Of a stretch of 64,000 nt of DNA, positions 26,526-35,304 are shown one piece after another. The stretch's first letter is position 1. Each line of letters begins with the position of its first letter. A program made the translations under genes and the position numbers. The notes under the pieces are model-generated. The model was not told the origin of the DNA and ran no database searches. It saw nothing but the letters and a program-made list of their open reading frames with translations. This DNA comes from Microbulbifer sp. SAOS-129_SWC (GTDB lineage: Bacteria; Pseudomonadota; Gammaproteobacteria; Pseudomonadales; Cellvibrionaceae): the NCBI RefSeq assembly GCF_039696035.1, contig NZ_CP155567.1:4025001-4089000 (forward strand), in the 5' to 3' direction.

Positions 26526-26832
26526 ACCAGCAACTAAAGTAGAAAATCGAAACTCCGTTCCCGGTCCCGCGGCTTTCTAGTTTCGTGCGAGGCCGGCATG
26601 GGGGCGGCTTTCCGGGACACGCTGTGTATACATCCCTGTACGCTCGTAGTCGGCATCCATGCCTCATACGGTCCCGGAAAGCCGCCCCCATACCGACCGG
26701 GAATGCGCAGTGCCAGATTCCAGAAAGTTTTTGAGCGCACTTGCGAAAGTCGAGCCGGAGTAGCAGACGTGATACGCAGCCGCTGATGTCGGCAACAGGG
26801 GCGCCTCAGAGCCAGTTACCACTCCCCGCAAC
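26526..26832. other. intergenic region with a long inverted repeat
   Basis: About 307 bases between the convergent ugd and ilvE genes. The main content is the inverted repeat at 26598-26691. No T-tract terminator, RNA gene or further coding sequence is visible. Confidence 0.6.
26598..26691. repeat. inverted repeat with perfect 21-bp arms
   Basis: The arms at 26598-26618 and 26671-26691 are exact reverse complements (each contains GGGGGCGGCTTTCCGGGA or its complement) with a 52-nt spacer. The spacer includes CATCCCTGTACGCTCG and a short self-complementary GGCAT/ATGCC pair. It looks like a dispersed intergenic repeat or a convergent terminator structure rather than an insertion sequence. Confidence 0.8.
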
Positions 26833-27834
26833 TCAAGCCGAAGCCAACGCCTGCGGCGCATCGAAATCCGCCACATCGGTGAGCCAGCCCAGGTGCGCCT
26901 GGCTGCGGCCGTGCACCGCATCGAAATACATTTCCTGCAAGCGCTTGGTGATCGGGCCGCGGCGGCCTGCGCCGATGGTGCGCCCGTCGAGTATGCGGAT
27001 CGGCAGTACCTCGGCGGCGGTGCCGGTGAAGAAGGCTTCGTCGGCGATATAGACCTCGTCGCGGGTGATGCGCTTTTCCACCACCTTGTAGCCGCACTCC
27101 TCGGCCAGCTGGATCACCGTCCTGCGGGTGATACCGTCGAGGCAGGAAGTCAGCTCCGGGGTGTAGAGCACGCCGTCGGTGACGATAAAGACATTCTCGC
27201 CGCTGCCCTCGGCCACGTAGCCCTCCGGATCCAGCAACAGTGCCTCCTCGCAGCCGTTGCGCACCGCTTCCTGCAGCGCCAGCATCGAGTTGATGTAGTT
27301 GCCATTGGCCTTGGCCTTGCACATGGCGATGTTCACGTGGTGGCGGGTATAGGAGGACGTATTGACCTTGATACCTAGCTCGCGCGCCTCGGGGCTCATG
27401 TAGCTGGGCCACTCCCAGGCGGCGACGATCACATGGGTCTGCAGCGCATCCGCGCGCAGGCCCATGCCCTCGGAGCCGTAGAAGGCCATCGGGCGCAGGT
27501 AGGCCTCGGAAAGACCGTTCTCGCGCACCACCAGGCGCTGGGCCTCGTCCAGCTGTTCAGCGTCGAACGGCATGGGCATATTCATGATTTTGGCGGAGCG
27601 CAGCAGCCGCCGGGTGTGGTCCTGCAGCCTAAAGATACTGGTGCCGCCATCGGCAGAATGAGCGCTGCCGGCGCTGGTCTGAGCGCCTGCGGCGCTAGTT
27701 CGATAGGCGCGCACGCCTTCAAAGACGCCCATACCGTAGTGCAGGGTGTGGGTCAGAACGTGGACGCGGGCATCGCGCCAGGGGATTAATTCGCCGTCAA
27801 ACCAGATAACGCCGTCGCGATCGGCAAAAGACAT
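26833..27834 (-). CDS. ilvE: branched-chain amino-acid aminotransferase
   Basis: PLP-dependent final step in valine, leucine and isoleucine synthesis. 333 residues, somewhat longer than the usual ~310. Motifs: T-L-H-Y-G-M-G-V-F-E-G-V-R-A-Y, the PLP-Lys in C-K-A-K-A-N-G-N-Y, and E-G-S-G-E-N-V-F near residues 205-215. AGGAG lies before the ATG. A stretch of about 17 residues after V-R-A-Y-R-T (rich in Ser, Ala, Gly) is extra to the family and arises from a 21-bp tandem duplication. Confidence 0.94.
   Translation of the reverse strand: MSFADRDGVIWFDGELIPWRDARVHVLTHTLHYGMGVFEGVRAYRTSAAGAQTSAGSAHSADGGTSIFRLQDHTRRLLRSAKIMNMPMPFDAEQLDEAQRLVVRENGLSEAYLRPMAFYGSEGMGLRADALQTHVIVAAWEWPSYMSPEARELGIKVNTSSYTRHHVNIAMCKAKANGNYINSMLALQEAVRNGCEEALLLDPEGYVAEGSGENVFIVTDGVLYTPELTSCLDGITRRTVIQLAEECGYKVVEKRITRDEVYIADEAFFTGTAAEVLPIRILDGRTIGAGRRGPITKRLQEMYFDAVHGRSQAHLGWLTDVADFDAPQALASA
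27660..27701. repeat. 21-bp tandem duplication inside ilvE
   Basis: Two adjacent 21-base units, 27660-27680 and 27681-27701, both begin GAGCGC and share most positions. They code for the T-S-A-A-G-A-Q / T-S-A-G-S-A-H insert. Confidence 0.65.
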
Positions 27835-27905
27835 GGAAAACTCCTACAGATCCGTAACCGGATTCCTGAAAAACAGTTTATGCACAAAGCGCAGTGCACG
27901 GCGGT

Positions 27906-30758
27906 TCAACCGAGCAACTGCTGCCAGCTTGTAGAAACGGTCTTTCTTTCCGCTTTGAACTGGTCACCGTTAACAACTCCCGGCAATTGTTGTAATGCCA
28001 GGCGATGACCCTCAGATCGGTAGGCTTTGTAGGCGTCGATCAGATGATCGGCTTGGTGGGCCGACATCAGGCCGGCCTCAGTGAGGCATTCGAGAATGCG
28101 GATATTGTCGGTAAAACGCACTATCGACGGCGCTTTATGCGCCCGGGCCAGAGCGTAATACTGAACCATAAATTCGATATCGACAATACCGCCGGGGCCC
28201 TGCTTCAGATCGAACTTTTGATCATTGCTCTTATCCAGGTGATCGCGCATTTTATTGCGCATTGCCACCACTTCATCGCGTAATTTACCCTCATCGCGCG
28301 CCTCGCAAAGCAATTTGAGCCGCAGCTGCTCGAAATCGCCGCCGAGCCGTGCACTGCCCGCCACCGGCCGCGCGCGCACCAGTGCCTGGTGCTCCCAGGT
28401 CCAGGCGCTCTCGCGCTGGTACTTCTCGAACGCGGTCAGCGAGGTCACCAGCAGGCCGGAATTGCCGGACGGGCGCAGGCGCGTGTCCACCTCATACAGC
28501 GGCCCGCTCAGGGTGCGCGTCTGCAGGATATGAATCAGGCGCTGGGCCAGGCGGGTGTAGAAACTCAGGTTATCGATCGGCCGCTCACCGCCGGTGTACT
28601 GCTGTGGCTCGGCGTCGTGCACGAAGACGATATCCAGGTCGGAGCCGTGCCCCAGCTCCAGTCCGCCGAGCTTGCCGTAAGCGATGATGACAAAGTGCAT
28701 ATCCGCGGCGCTGGCACCGGCCGGCGCGCCGTGCTTTTCCACCACTTGGTTCCAGGCCAGCGTCAGCGACTGCTGCAGGATCGCCTCCGCCAGCCAGGTG
28801 AGCGAATCGCTGACTTTCATCAGCGGCAGTGCGCCGCTGACTTCCTGCGCGGCGATGCGCAGGCTCTGGCTCTGCTTGAAGTGGCGCAGCGCTTCCATCT
28901 GCGCCTCGAGATCTTCCGGATCGACCCGCAGCATTTCCCGGCGCAGCTCGTCAGCGATATCGGCGGCGGAGGCCGGCGCCAGCAGACGGCGCGAATCCAG
29001 CATCTCGTCGAGCAGGATCGGGTGGCGCGCCAGCTGCTCGGCAATATGCGGGCTGGCACTACACAGGCGCAGCAGCTGCTTCAACACCGGCGGATTCTCG
29101 TTGACCAGCACCAGGTAGGCGCTGCGGCGCAGCACCGCACGCACCAGCGGCAGTACCCGCGACAGTGCCAGCAGCGGCGCGTCCTCCTGCGCCGCGGCGG
29201 CCAGCAGCAGCGGAATAAACTGGTCCAGGCGCGCGCGGGCACTATTGGGCAGCGCCGCGACGATGCGCTCGCCACCGAGGTCCGCCAGCAGTTTCAGCGC
29301 CTCCGCCGCCGGCTCGAAGCCAGCCGCGGCCAGCGTCTGCGTATTGGCCTCATCGCTGTTGCTGTCGGTGCAGCTGGCCCACAGGCTCTCCCACTCCTCG
29401 GCGGCGCTGGGCGCGGCGATTTCTTCCGGCGGCGCGATCACCTCATCAAACTCGCGCTGGATCAGCGCGCGCGCGTCGGACAACTCACCAACGAGCCGGG
29501 TCCAGTCGGTGCGGTCGAGGGCAAACGCCAGGCGCGCGCGGCGCTCGTCCTCCGTCGGCAGCGTCTGAGTCTGCTGGTCGCGCTCCGCCTGCAACGCGTG
29601 CTCGACCCGGCGCAGCAGCAGGTAGGCCGCGGCCAGGCCGGCGGTGCTGCCCGCCTGCAGGTGGCCATCCGCCTCCAGCAACGGCAGCAACTTGAGCAGG
29701 TTACGCTCGCGCAGCGCCGGCTCGCGACCGCCGCGAATCAGCTGGAAGGCCTGGGCGATAAACTCGACCTCACGGATACCGCCGCGGCCGAGCTTGATAT
29801 TGTCTTCCATGCCGCGCGCGCGCACCTGGCGCTGGATCAGCGCCTTCATCTCGCGCAGCGCATCAATCGCACTGAAATCGATATAGCGGCGGTAGGTAAA
29901 CGGCCGCAGCAGCTCCATCAGCTCCGCCGCCACGTCGTCCGGGCCGGCCACCGGCCGCGCCTTGACCATGGCGTAGCGCTCCCACTCGCGCCCCTGGGTC
30001 TGGTAGTAGTCCTCCAGTGCGGCGAAATGACTCACCAGCGGACCGCTGTCGCCATAGGGTCGCAGGCGCATATCCACGCGGAACACGAAACCATCGGCAG
30101 TCATCGCATCCAGGGACTTGATCAGCCGCTGCCCCAGGCGCTGGAAGAAAGCCTGGTTTTCCAGGCTCTGCTCGCCGTCGGTGTGGCCCGGCGAGCGGTA
30201 GGCAAAAATCAGGTCGATATCCGACGATAGGTTCAGCTCGCGCGCGCCCAGCTTGCCCATCCCCAGCACCACCAGCGCCTGGCTGTTGCCGTCGCTGTCG
30301 CGCGGCTCGCCGTAGCGCTCGACCAACGCGCGGCGATGCCAATTGAGCGCAGCCTGAATGCAGACTTCGGCCAGATCGCTCAGGCGCGCACAGACACGCG
30401 GAATGCCCCACTGGCCGGCAAAGTCGCGGTAGATCGCCTCGGCGGTGACACGGTTTCTGAGCTGGCGCAGCGCGCGCTCCAGCGCCTCGTCGCCGTCGAC
30501 AGCGTCGAGATCGAGCGGCGCCAGCCCCAGATCGTCTTGCTGCAACAGCGCCGGCAGCAACTGCGGGTCGTGGCCGCACTGGCGGAAAAAGAAATCCGAG
30601 CCGATAAAACTGCGCGCCACTGCCAGCTGCCGGGGTTCATCCTGCAACAGCGCTTCGACGCTGGCAGCGACCTCCGTACCGACCTGCTCGCGCCAGTGAT
30701 GCCACCGGTCGTCGAGTTGGGTTTGGAATTGTTGCGGGCAGGCGGAGAACAGGGACAT
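27906..30758 (-). CDS. glnE: bifunctional glutamine synthetase adenylyltransferase / adenylyl-removing enzyme
   Basis: Adds and removes AMP on glutamine synthetase in response to PII and glutamine. 950 residues against 946 in E. coli. The two nucleotidyltransferase domains are both present: the N-terminal deadenylylation site with G-K-L-G-A-R-E-L-N-L-S-S-D-I-D-L-I-F, and the C-terminal adenylylation site with G-K-L-G-G-L-E-L-G-H-G-S-D-L-D-I-V-F. Both keep the G-S/S-S-D-x-D metal residues. Followed at 72 bases by ilvE on the same strand. Confidence 0.96.
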   Translation of the reverse strand: MSLFSACPQQFQTQLDDRWHHWREQVGTEVAASVEALLQDEPRQLAVARSFIGSDFFFRQCGHDPQLLPALLQQDDLGLAPLDLDAVDGDEALERALRQLRNRVTAEAIYRDFAGQWGIPRVCARLSDLAEVCIQAALNWHRRALVERYGEPRDSDGNSQALVVLGMGKLGARELNLSSDIDLIFAYRSPGHTDGEQSLENQAFFQRLGQRLIKSLDAMTADGFVFRVDMRLRPYGDSGPLVSHFAALEDYYQTQGREWERYAMVKARPVAGPDDVAAELMELLRPFTYRRYIDFSAIDALREMKALIQRQVRARGMEDNIKLGRGGIREVEFIAQAFQLIRGGREPALRERNLLKLLPLLEADGHLQAGSTAGLAAAYLLLRRVEHALQAERDQQTQTLPTEDERRARLAFALDRTDWTRLVGELSDARALIQREFDEVIAPPEEIAAPSAAEEWESLWASCTDSNSDEANTQTLAAAGFEPAAEALKLLADLGGERIVAALPNSARARLDQFIPLLLAAAAQEDAPLLALSRVLPLVRAVLRRSAYLVLVNENPPVLKQLLRLCSASPHIAEQLARHPILLDEMLDSRRLLAPASAADIADELRREMLRVDPEDLEAQMEALRHFKQSQSLRIAAQEVSGALPLMKVSDSLTWLAEAILQQSLTLAWNQVVEKHGAPAGASAADMHFVIIAYGKLGGLELGHGSDLDIVFVHDAEPQQYTGGERPIDNLSFYTRLAQRLIHILQTRTLSGPLYEVDTRLRPSGNSGLLVTSLTAFEKYQRESAWTWEHQALVRARPVAGSARLGGDFEQLRLKLLCEARDEGKLRDEVVAMRNKMRDHLDKSNDQKFDLKQGPGGIVDIEFMVQYYALARAHKAPSIVRFTDNIRILECLTEAGLMSAHQADHLIDAYKAYRSEGHRLALQQLPGVVNGDQFKAERKTVSTSWQQLLG

Positions 30759-30768
30759 TGCGACTTCC

Positions 30769-30794
30769 TATCGCGGCCATGGGCCGCTCCTACA
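30769..30794. repeat. REP-like palindrome
   Basis: Minus strand reads TGTAGGAGCGGCCCATGGCCGC, resembling the REP elements scattered in pseudomonad genomes (GTAGGAGCGGCC...CGCGA). It sits just upstream of glnE. One copy only is seen here, so its family status is tentative. Confidence 0.45.
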
Positions 30795-30854
30795 AAACGA
30801 TGTGAGCGAATTCAGCTGAGCAATTAAAAGAATACTGCACCAGATGCGCAGGCT

Positions 30855-30922
30855 CCGCTGCCGGGGGCCGCCCGGGAAGCGATTGCCGATAAGGCTGTTG
30901 AGCGGGCGGCCACCGGCAGCGG
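30855..30922. repeat. inverted repeat with 20-bp arms, one mismatch
   Basis: Arms at 30855-30874 and 30903-30922 pair with one mismatch and a 28-nt loop, GC-rich throughout. It lies 60 bases after the end of the GspE-like gene on the minus strand and upstream of glnE. It lacks a T-run, so could slow or stop transcription only with help. Confidence 0.75.
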
Positions 30923-30983
30923 AACCGCCACTATGCTTATTACCCGGCGGTGCGCACGGCGCCCCCTACGCGAGCCCCACACC

Positions 30984-32759
30984 TCAAAACGCAATATCCG
31001 GTGGCGGCGCTACACGTAACACTTCGGCCACGGTGGTGAGGCCGGCGGCGACTTTTTTCGCGCCGGACAGGCGCAGGCTGTTCATGCCCTCGCGCATCGC
31101 GCGGCGGCGCAGTTGCTGCAGATCGCTGTCGGCAGTGATCTGCGCCTGCACCGCCTCCGTGAACGGCAAGATCTCGTAGATGCCCTGGCGGCCGCGGTAG
31201 CCGGTATTGCGGCATTCCAGGCAGCCCTCCGGGCGGTAGACCACCGGCGGGCGCGGCGCCTTCCACGGGCGCACCAGCGCCTGCCAGTCCTCCTCGCTGA
31301 TTTCATCTTTCTGCTTGCACGCCGGGCACAGGGTGCGCACCAGGCGCTGGGCCATAACGCCGAGCACGGTGGATTTGAGCAGGTAGTGCGGCAGGCCCAG
31401 GTCGAGCAGGCGCGTGACGGCGGTGGGCGCATCGTTGGTGTGCAGGGTGGAAATCACCAGGTGGCCAGTCAGCGCCGCCTGCACCGCCATCTGCGCGGTC
31501 TCCAGGTCGCGGATCTCACCGACCATGATGATGTCCGGGTCCTGGCGCATCAGGGTGCGGATACCGGCGGCGAAATCCAGACCGATGGAATGGTGCACCT
31601 GGGTCTGGTTGAAACTCTCCTCCACCATCTCGATCGGGTCCTCGATGGTGGAGACATTGACCTCGCTGGTGGCCAGTTGCTTGAGGCCGGTGTACAGGGT
31701 AGTGGTCTTACCCGAGCCGGTGGGGCCGGTGACCAGCACGATGCCGTTGGGGCGCGCCAGCATCTTCTGCCAGCGCGCCAGGTCGTCGCCGCCGAGGCCC
31801 AGGTCGCTGTAGGAGCGCGCCAGCACTTCCGGGTCGAAGATCCGCATCACCAGTTTCTCGCCGAAGGCAGTGGGCAGGGTCGACAGGCGCAGCTCCACTT
31901 CGCGGCCGTCCGGGCGCTTAGTCTTGATGCGGCCGTCCTGGGGCTTGCGCTTCTCCGCCACATTCATGCGCCCGAGGATCTTCAGGCGGCTGGTGATGGC
32001 GGCGTTGACCGCGTCCGGCAGCTCGTGGATCGGGTGCAGTACCCCATCGATGCGGAAGCGGATACGGCCGATGTCGCGGCGCGGTTCGATATGGATATCG
32101 CTGGCGCGCTGGTCGAAGGCGTGCTGCAGCAGCCAGTCGACGATATTGACGATGTGCTGGTCGTCGGCATCCGGATCCTTGAGCTGGCCCAGCTCCAGCA
32201 GCTGCTCGAAATTGCCCGAGCCGGAGCTGCCCTTGAGGCCGCTGGCGCCGGAGATAGAGCTGGCGAGGGAGTAGAACTCCACGCAATAGCGCTTGATGTC
32301 GGCGGGATCCGCCACCACCCGCTGCACCGCGCGACCGCTGGTGTGCGCCAACTGCTCCTCCCAGCCATGGGTGTAGGGCTGCGCGGTGGCCACCAGCAGC
32401 GTGTCGCGACCGGCCTCGACGCACAGGATCTGGTGGCGCTTGGCGAACTGGAAGCTCATCACCTCGGTGACAGCACCGGCATGCACCTTGAGCGGGTCGA
32501 TATGGTAGAGACGGTGGCCGGAGGTCTCCGCCAGCCATACGGTCAGCGTCTCGCGGTCGAGCACTCTGCCGGGGTGCTGCTGATCCTGCAGCTCGCAGCT
32601 GGCGATATAGGTCAGCGGGTGCATCTGCGCCTGTTCGGCGGTGCGCGGCGTGCCGATCAGGCGGTTGGCATCCGCACGGCTGACCCGCTGATGGGATACC
32701 AGGTCCTCAAGCAGCCCCGGTAAGTCCAGTAGTCTATCCGCCAGTTTTTGCGCCGTCAT
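30984..32759 (-). CDS. GspE/PulE-family secretion or pilus ATPase (orphan)
   Basis: 591 residues. N-terminal GspE-like domain about 1-150, core ATPase with Walker A G-P-T-G-S-G-K-T at 345-352, Asp box, Walker B (D-I-I-M-V-G-E-I-R-D) near 410-419 and His box, and a tetracysteine zinc motif at Cys478/481/513/516. Class: assembly ATPases of type II secretion or type IV pili. No gsp, pil or msh genes are next to it. ATG 32759 is used because M-T-A-Q-K-L-A-D-R-L-L starts a conserved helix; no Shine-Dalgarno is seen there, and the frame remains open for 42 further codons upstream. Confidence 0.85.
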   Translation of the reverse strand: MTAQKLADRLLDLPGLLEDLVSHQRVSRADANRLIGTPRTAEQAQMHPLTYIASCELQDQQHPGRVLDRETLTVWLAETSGHRLYHIDPLKVHAGAVTEVMSFQFAKRHQILCVEAGRDTLLVATAQPYTHGWEEQLAHTSGRAVQRVVADPADIKRYCVEFYSLASSISGASGLKGSSGSGNFEQLLELGQLKDPDADDQHIVNIVDWLLQHAFDQRASDIHIEPRRDIGRIRFRIDGVLHPIHELPDAVNAAITSRLKILGRMNVAEKRKPQDGRIKTKRPDGREVELRLSTLPTAFGEKLVMRIFDPEVLARSYSDLGLGGDDLARWQKMLARPNGIVLVTGPTGSGKTTTLYTGLKQLATSEVNVSTIEDPIEMVEESFNQTQVHHSIGLDFAAGIRTLMRQDPDIIMVGEIRDLETAQMAVQAALTGHLVISTLHTNDAPTAVTRLLDLGLPHYLLKSTVLGVMAQRLVRTLCPACKQKDEISEEDWQALVRPWKAPRPPVVYRPEGCLECRNTGYRGRQGIYEILPFTEAVQAQITADSDLQQLRRRAMREGMNSLRLSGAKKVAAGLTTVAEVLRVAPPPDIAF

Positions 32760-33077
32760 AGGAGGAATTACCCGTCTATTCTGTGTGTAGCCGTCGGCGC
32801 ATTGTAGCTCTAACAGGCCGCTGAAAAATGCCTTCCTTGGCATTTTTCCGCCCGGGTTTGCCGCGCATGGCCGCAACCGCTCCACGACAAATCAAGCACT
32901 TAGAAGCTCGAATTGCGGCCGGCCCACCGCGGCCGGGTTGGCAGGCGGCTGAAAAATAGGCTGTCAGCAGCCTGCCCACGGCGCACAACAACGGTGCACC
33001 CCGCGCGGCTATTACCGTGCGTGCGCCAACTTGGGGTACCATGCCGCCGATTCGCACCCAGAACAACGGAGCTAACC

Positions 33078-33755
33078 ATGCCCTTGTCCAATATCGCCAA
33101 CCTGTTTGGCCGCTCGCCGATCAAGCCGATCAAAGAGCATATGGCCACGGCCCACGAGGCCTCGGCCGGACTGGTTCCCTTTTTTACCGCACTGATACAG
33201 GGCGACCTGAACGCGGCGGAAACAACGCAGAAAGAGATTTCTGCCTGCGAGAACCGCGCCGACGATATCAAGCGCGACCTGCGCCTGCACCTGCCGGACA
33301 GCCTGTTTATGCCGGTGTCCCGCTCCGACCTGCTGGAGCTGTTGCACGCCCAGGACGAAGTCGCCAACACCGCCCAGGATATCGCCGGGCTGGCCATCGG
33401 CCGCAAGATGCAGATCCCGGAAAAGCTGCAATCGCTGATGACCACCTTCGTCGACAGCGCCGTGGCCGCCTCGGCCCAGGCCCTGCGCGCCATCAACGAG
33501 CTGGACGAACTGCTGGAGAGCGGCTTTGCCGGCCGCGAGATGGACATCGCCAAGCGCATGACCGAGGAGCTGGACGACCTGGAGCGCAAGTCCGACAGGC
33601 TGGAAGTGGAAATTCGCGCCGCCCTGTTCGCAATCGAGAAGGATCTCCCGCCGGTAGACGTCATGTTCCTCTACCGCATCATCGAGTGGATCGGCGACCT
33701 GGCCGACCGCGCCCACAGCGTGGGTAACCGCTTACAACTGTTGCTGGCACGCTAA
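33078..33755 (+). CDS. DUF47 (PhoU-like) protein, TIGR00153 family
   Basis: 225 residues, all-helical. N-terminal M-P-L-S-N-I-A-N-L-F-G-R-S-P and internal repeats of acidic D-D-I-K-R-D / D-D-L-E-R-K-S-D motifs match DUF47 proteins, which resemble PhoU metal-binding regulators. The gene precedes pit by 13 bases, the usual arrangement in which the DUF47 protein modulates phosphate transport. ATG 33078 has CGGAGC before it. Confidence 0.9.
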   Translation: MPLSNIANLFGRSPIKPIKEHMATAHEASAGLVPFFTALIQGDLNAAETTQKEISACENRADDIKRDLRLHLPDSLFMPVSRSDLLELLHAQDEVANTAQDIAGLAIGRKMQIPEKLQSLMTTFVDSAVAASAQALRAINELDELLESGFAGREMDIAKRMTEELDDLERKSDRLEVEIRAALFAIEKDLPPVDVMFLYRIIEWIGDLADRAHSVGNRLQLLLAR

Positions 33756-33768
33756 CGGGGGGATACAG

Positions 33769-35046
33769 ATGGACGTTATCAGCCAACACGGCGAGATCTT
33801 CCTGATCCTCGCCTGCGTCTTCGGATTTTTCATGGCCTGGGGGGTCGGCGCCAACGATGTGGCCAACGCCATGGGCACCTCGGTGGGCTCGCGCGCACTG
33901 ACCATCAAACAGGCGATCCTGATCGCCATGGTGTTCGAGTTTGCCGGCGCCTACCTGGCCGGCGGCGAGGTCACCGCCACCATCCGCAAGGGCATCATCG
34001 CCCCGGAAATATTTAGCACGCAGCCAGAACTGCTGGTGTACGGCATGCTCGCCTCGCTGCTGGCCGCCGGCACCTGGCTGATGATCGCCAGCCTGCTGGG
34101 TTGGCCGGTCTCCACCACCCACTCCATCGTGGGCGCCATTGTCGGCTTCTCGGCGGTGGGCATTTCCGTCGACGCGGTGGCCTGGGGCAAGGTCGGTTCC
34201 ATCGTGGCGAGCTGGGTGGTATCGCCGTTGCTCGCCGGTACCTTTGCCTTCCTGCTGTTCCGCAGTGTACAGCGGCTGATCCTCAACACCGAGGATCCGT
34301 TCACCAACGCCAAGCGCTATGTCCCGTTCTACATGTTCGCAGTGGGCTGGATGATCGCCATGGTCACCCTGAAGAAGGGGCTCAAGCATGTGCTCGGCGA
34401 TGCAGGAATCAGCTTTTCCTTCCTGGAAGATGCCGGTATCGCCGCCATCGTCGGCGTTCTGGTAGCCATTCTTGGTATCGTCATGATGCAGCGCATCAAG
34501 CGCGATCCGGAACTCGAGCGCGATAACCGCTTCGCCAGCGTGGAGCGGATATTCGGCATACTCATGGTGTTCACCGCCTGCTCCATGGCCTTCGCGCACG
34601 GTTCCAACGATGTCGCCAATGCCATTGGCCCGCTGGCAGCCATCGTCAATACCGTGCAGGCCGGCGCGGTGACCGCCAAGGCGGCGATGCCGTCGTGGAT
34701 ACTGCTGCTCGGTGGTGCCGGTATCGTCGTGGGTCTCGCCACCTACGGCTTCAAGGTGATGGCCACCATCGGCAAGAAGATCACCGAGCTGACCCCGAGC
34801 CGCGGCTTCGCCGCCGAGCTGGGCGCTGCCGCCACCGTGGTGCTGGCCTCCGGTACCGGCCTGCCGGTCTCCACCACGCATACGCTGGTGGGCGCGGTGC
34901 TCGGTGTCGGCCTGGCCCGTGGTATCGGCGCGCTGAACCTGCGCATGATCAGTACCATCGTGGTGTCCTGGGTAGTCACCCTGCCCGCCGGCGCCGCCCT
35001 GGCGATTGTGTTTTTCTTCTTCTTCAAGGGCGTATTCGGCTTATAA
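33769..35046 (+). CDS. pit: low-affinity inorganic phosphate transporter
   Basis: 425 residues, about ten TM helices. The duplicated PiT signature appears twice: G-V-G-A-N-D-V-A-N-A-M-G near residue 25 and A-H-G-S-N-D-V-A-N-A-I-G-P near 287, plus P-V-S-T-T-H twice. Proton- or cation-coupled uptake of metal phosphate at the inner membrane. Operon with the DUF47 gene and closed by a terminator at 35067. Confidence 0.94.
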   Translation: MDVISQHGEIFLILACVFGFFMAWGVGANDVANAMGTSVGSRALTIKQAILIAMVFEFAGAYLAGGEVTATIRKGIIAPEIFSTQPELLVYGMLASLLAAGTWLMIASLLGWPVSTTHSIVGAIVGFSAVGISVDAVAWGKVGSIVASWVVSPLLAGTFAFLLFRSVQRLILNTEDPFTNAKRYVPFYMFAVGWMIAMVTLKKGLKHVLGDAGISFSFLEDAGIAAIVGVLVAILGIVMMQRIKRDPELERDNRFASVERIFGILMVFTACSMAFAHGSNDVANAIGPLAAIVNTVQAGAVTAKAAMPSWILLLGGAGIVVGLATYGFKVMATIGKKITELTPSRGFAAELGAAATVVLASGTGLPVSTTHTLVGAVLGVGLARGIGALNLRMISTIVVSWVVTLPAGAALAIVFFFFFKGVFGL

Positions 35047-35066
35047 ACGTCGGCTTGTTCTGCTAG

Positions 35067-35100
35067 AAAGGGGAAGCGGCTGTGCCGCTTCCCCTTTTTT
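35067..35100 (+). terminator. Rho-independent terminator of the DUF47-pit operon
   Basis: AAAGGGGAAGCGGC, a TGT loop, GCCGCTTCCCC and a T-run of six or more. Starts 20 bases after the pit stop. Confidence 0.92.
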
Positions 35101-35107
35101 ATTAACC

Positions 35108-35270
35108 CGACAATCAAATATTTCGTCCTGAAATATTTGATTGTCGCCCTTGAAACGCTGGCAAAGATGCGTGGATCTTCTTGCATTTCAAGGGCTTGCG
35201 CCCGAGCTACGCTCGGCGACGGCACATCCTTGTGCCGCGTTAACCCGGCAATATTTTATTGCCGGGTTAA
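35108..35270. repeat. cluster of consecutive hairpins between pit and the phzF-like gene
   Basis: In 163 bases: a 17-bp perfect inverted repeat with a 5-nt loop (35108-35124 with 35130-35146); CCCTTGAAA 35147-35155 with TTTCAAGGG 35186-35194; CCGAGC/GCTCGG near 35202-35216; CGGCACA 35220-35226 with TGTGCCG 35231-35237; and TTAACCCGGCAATA 35240-35253 with TATTGCCGGGTTAA 35257-35270. The first and last begin with nearly the same TTAACCCG[AG]CAAT word. Confidence 0.85.
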
Positions 35271-35304
35271 TATTTCAACTCCAGACAGAGATAAGGTCAG
35301 TCCC

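Noticed and set aside
28389..30230. 613-codon plus-strand frame opposite glnE
   Set aside because: Antisense shadow of a conserved gene.
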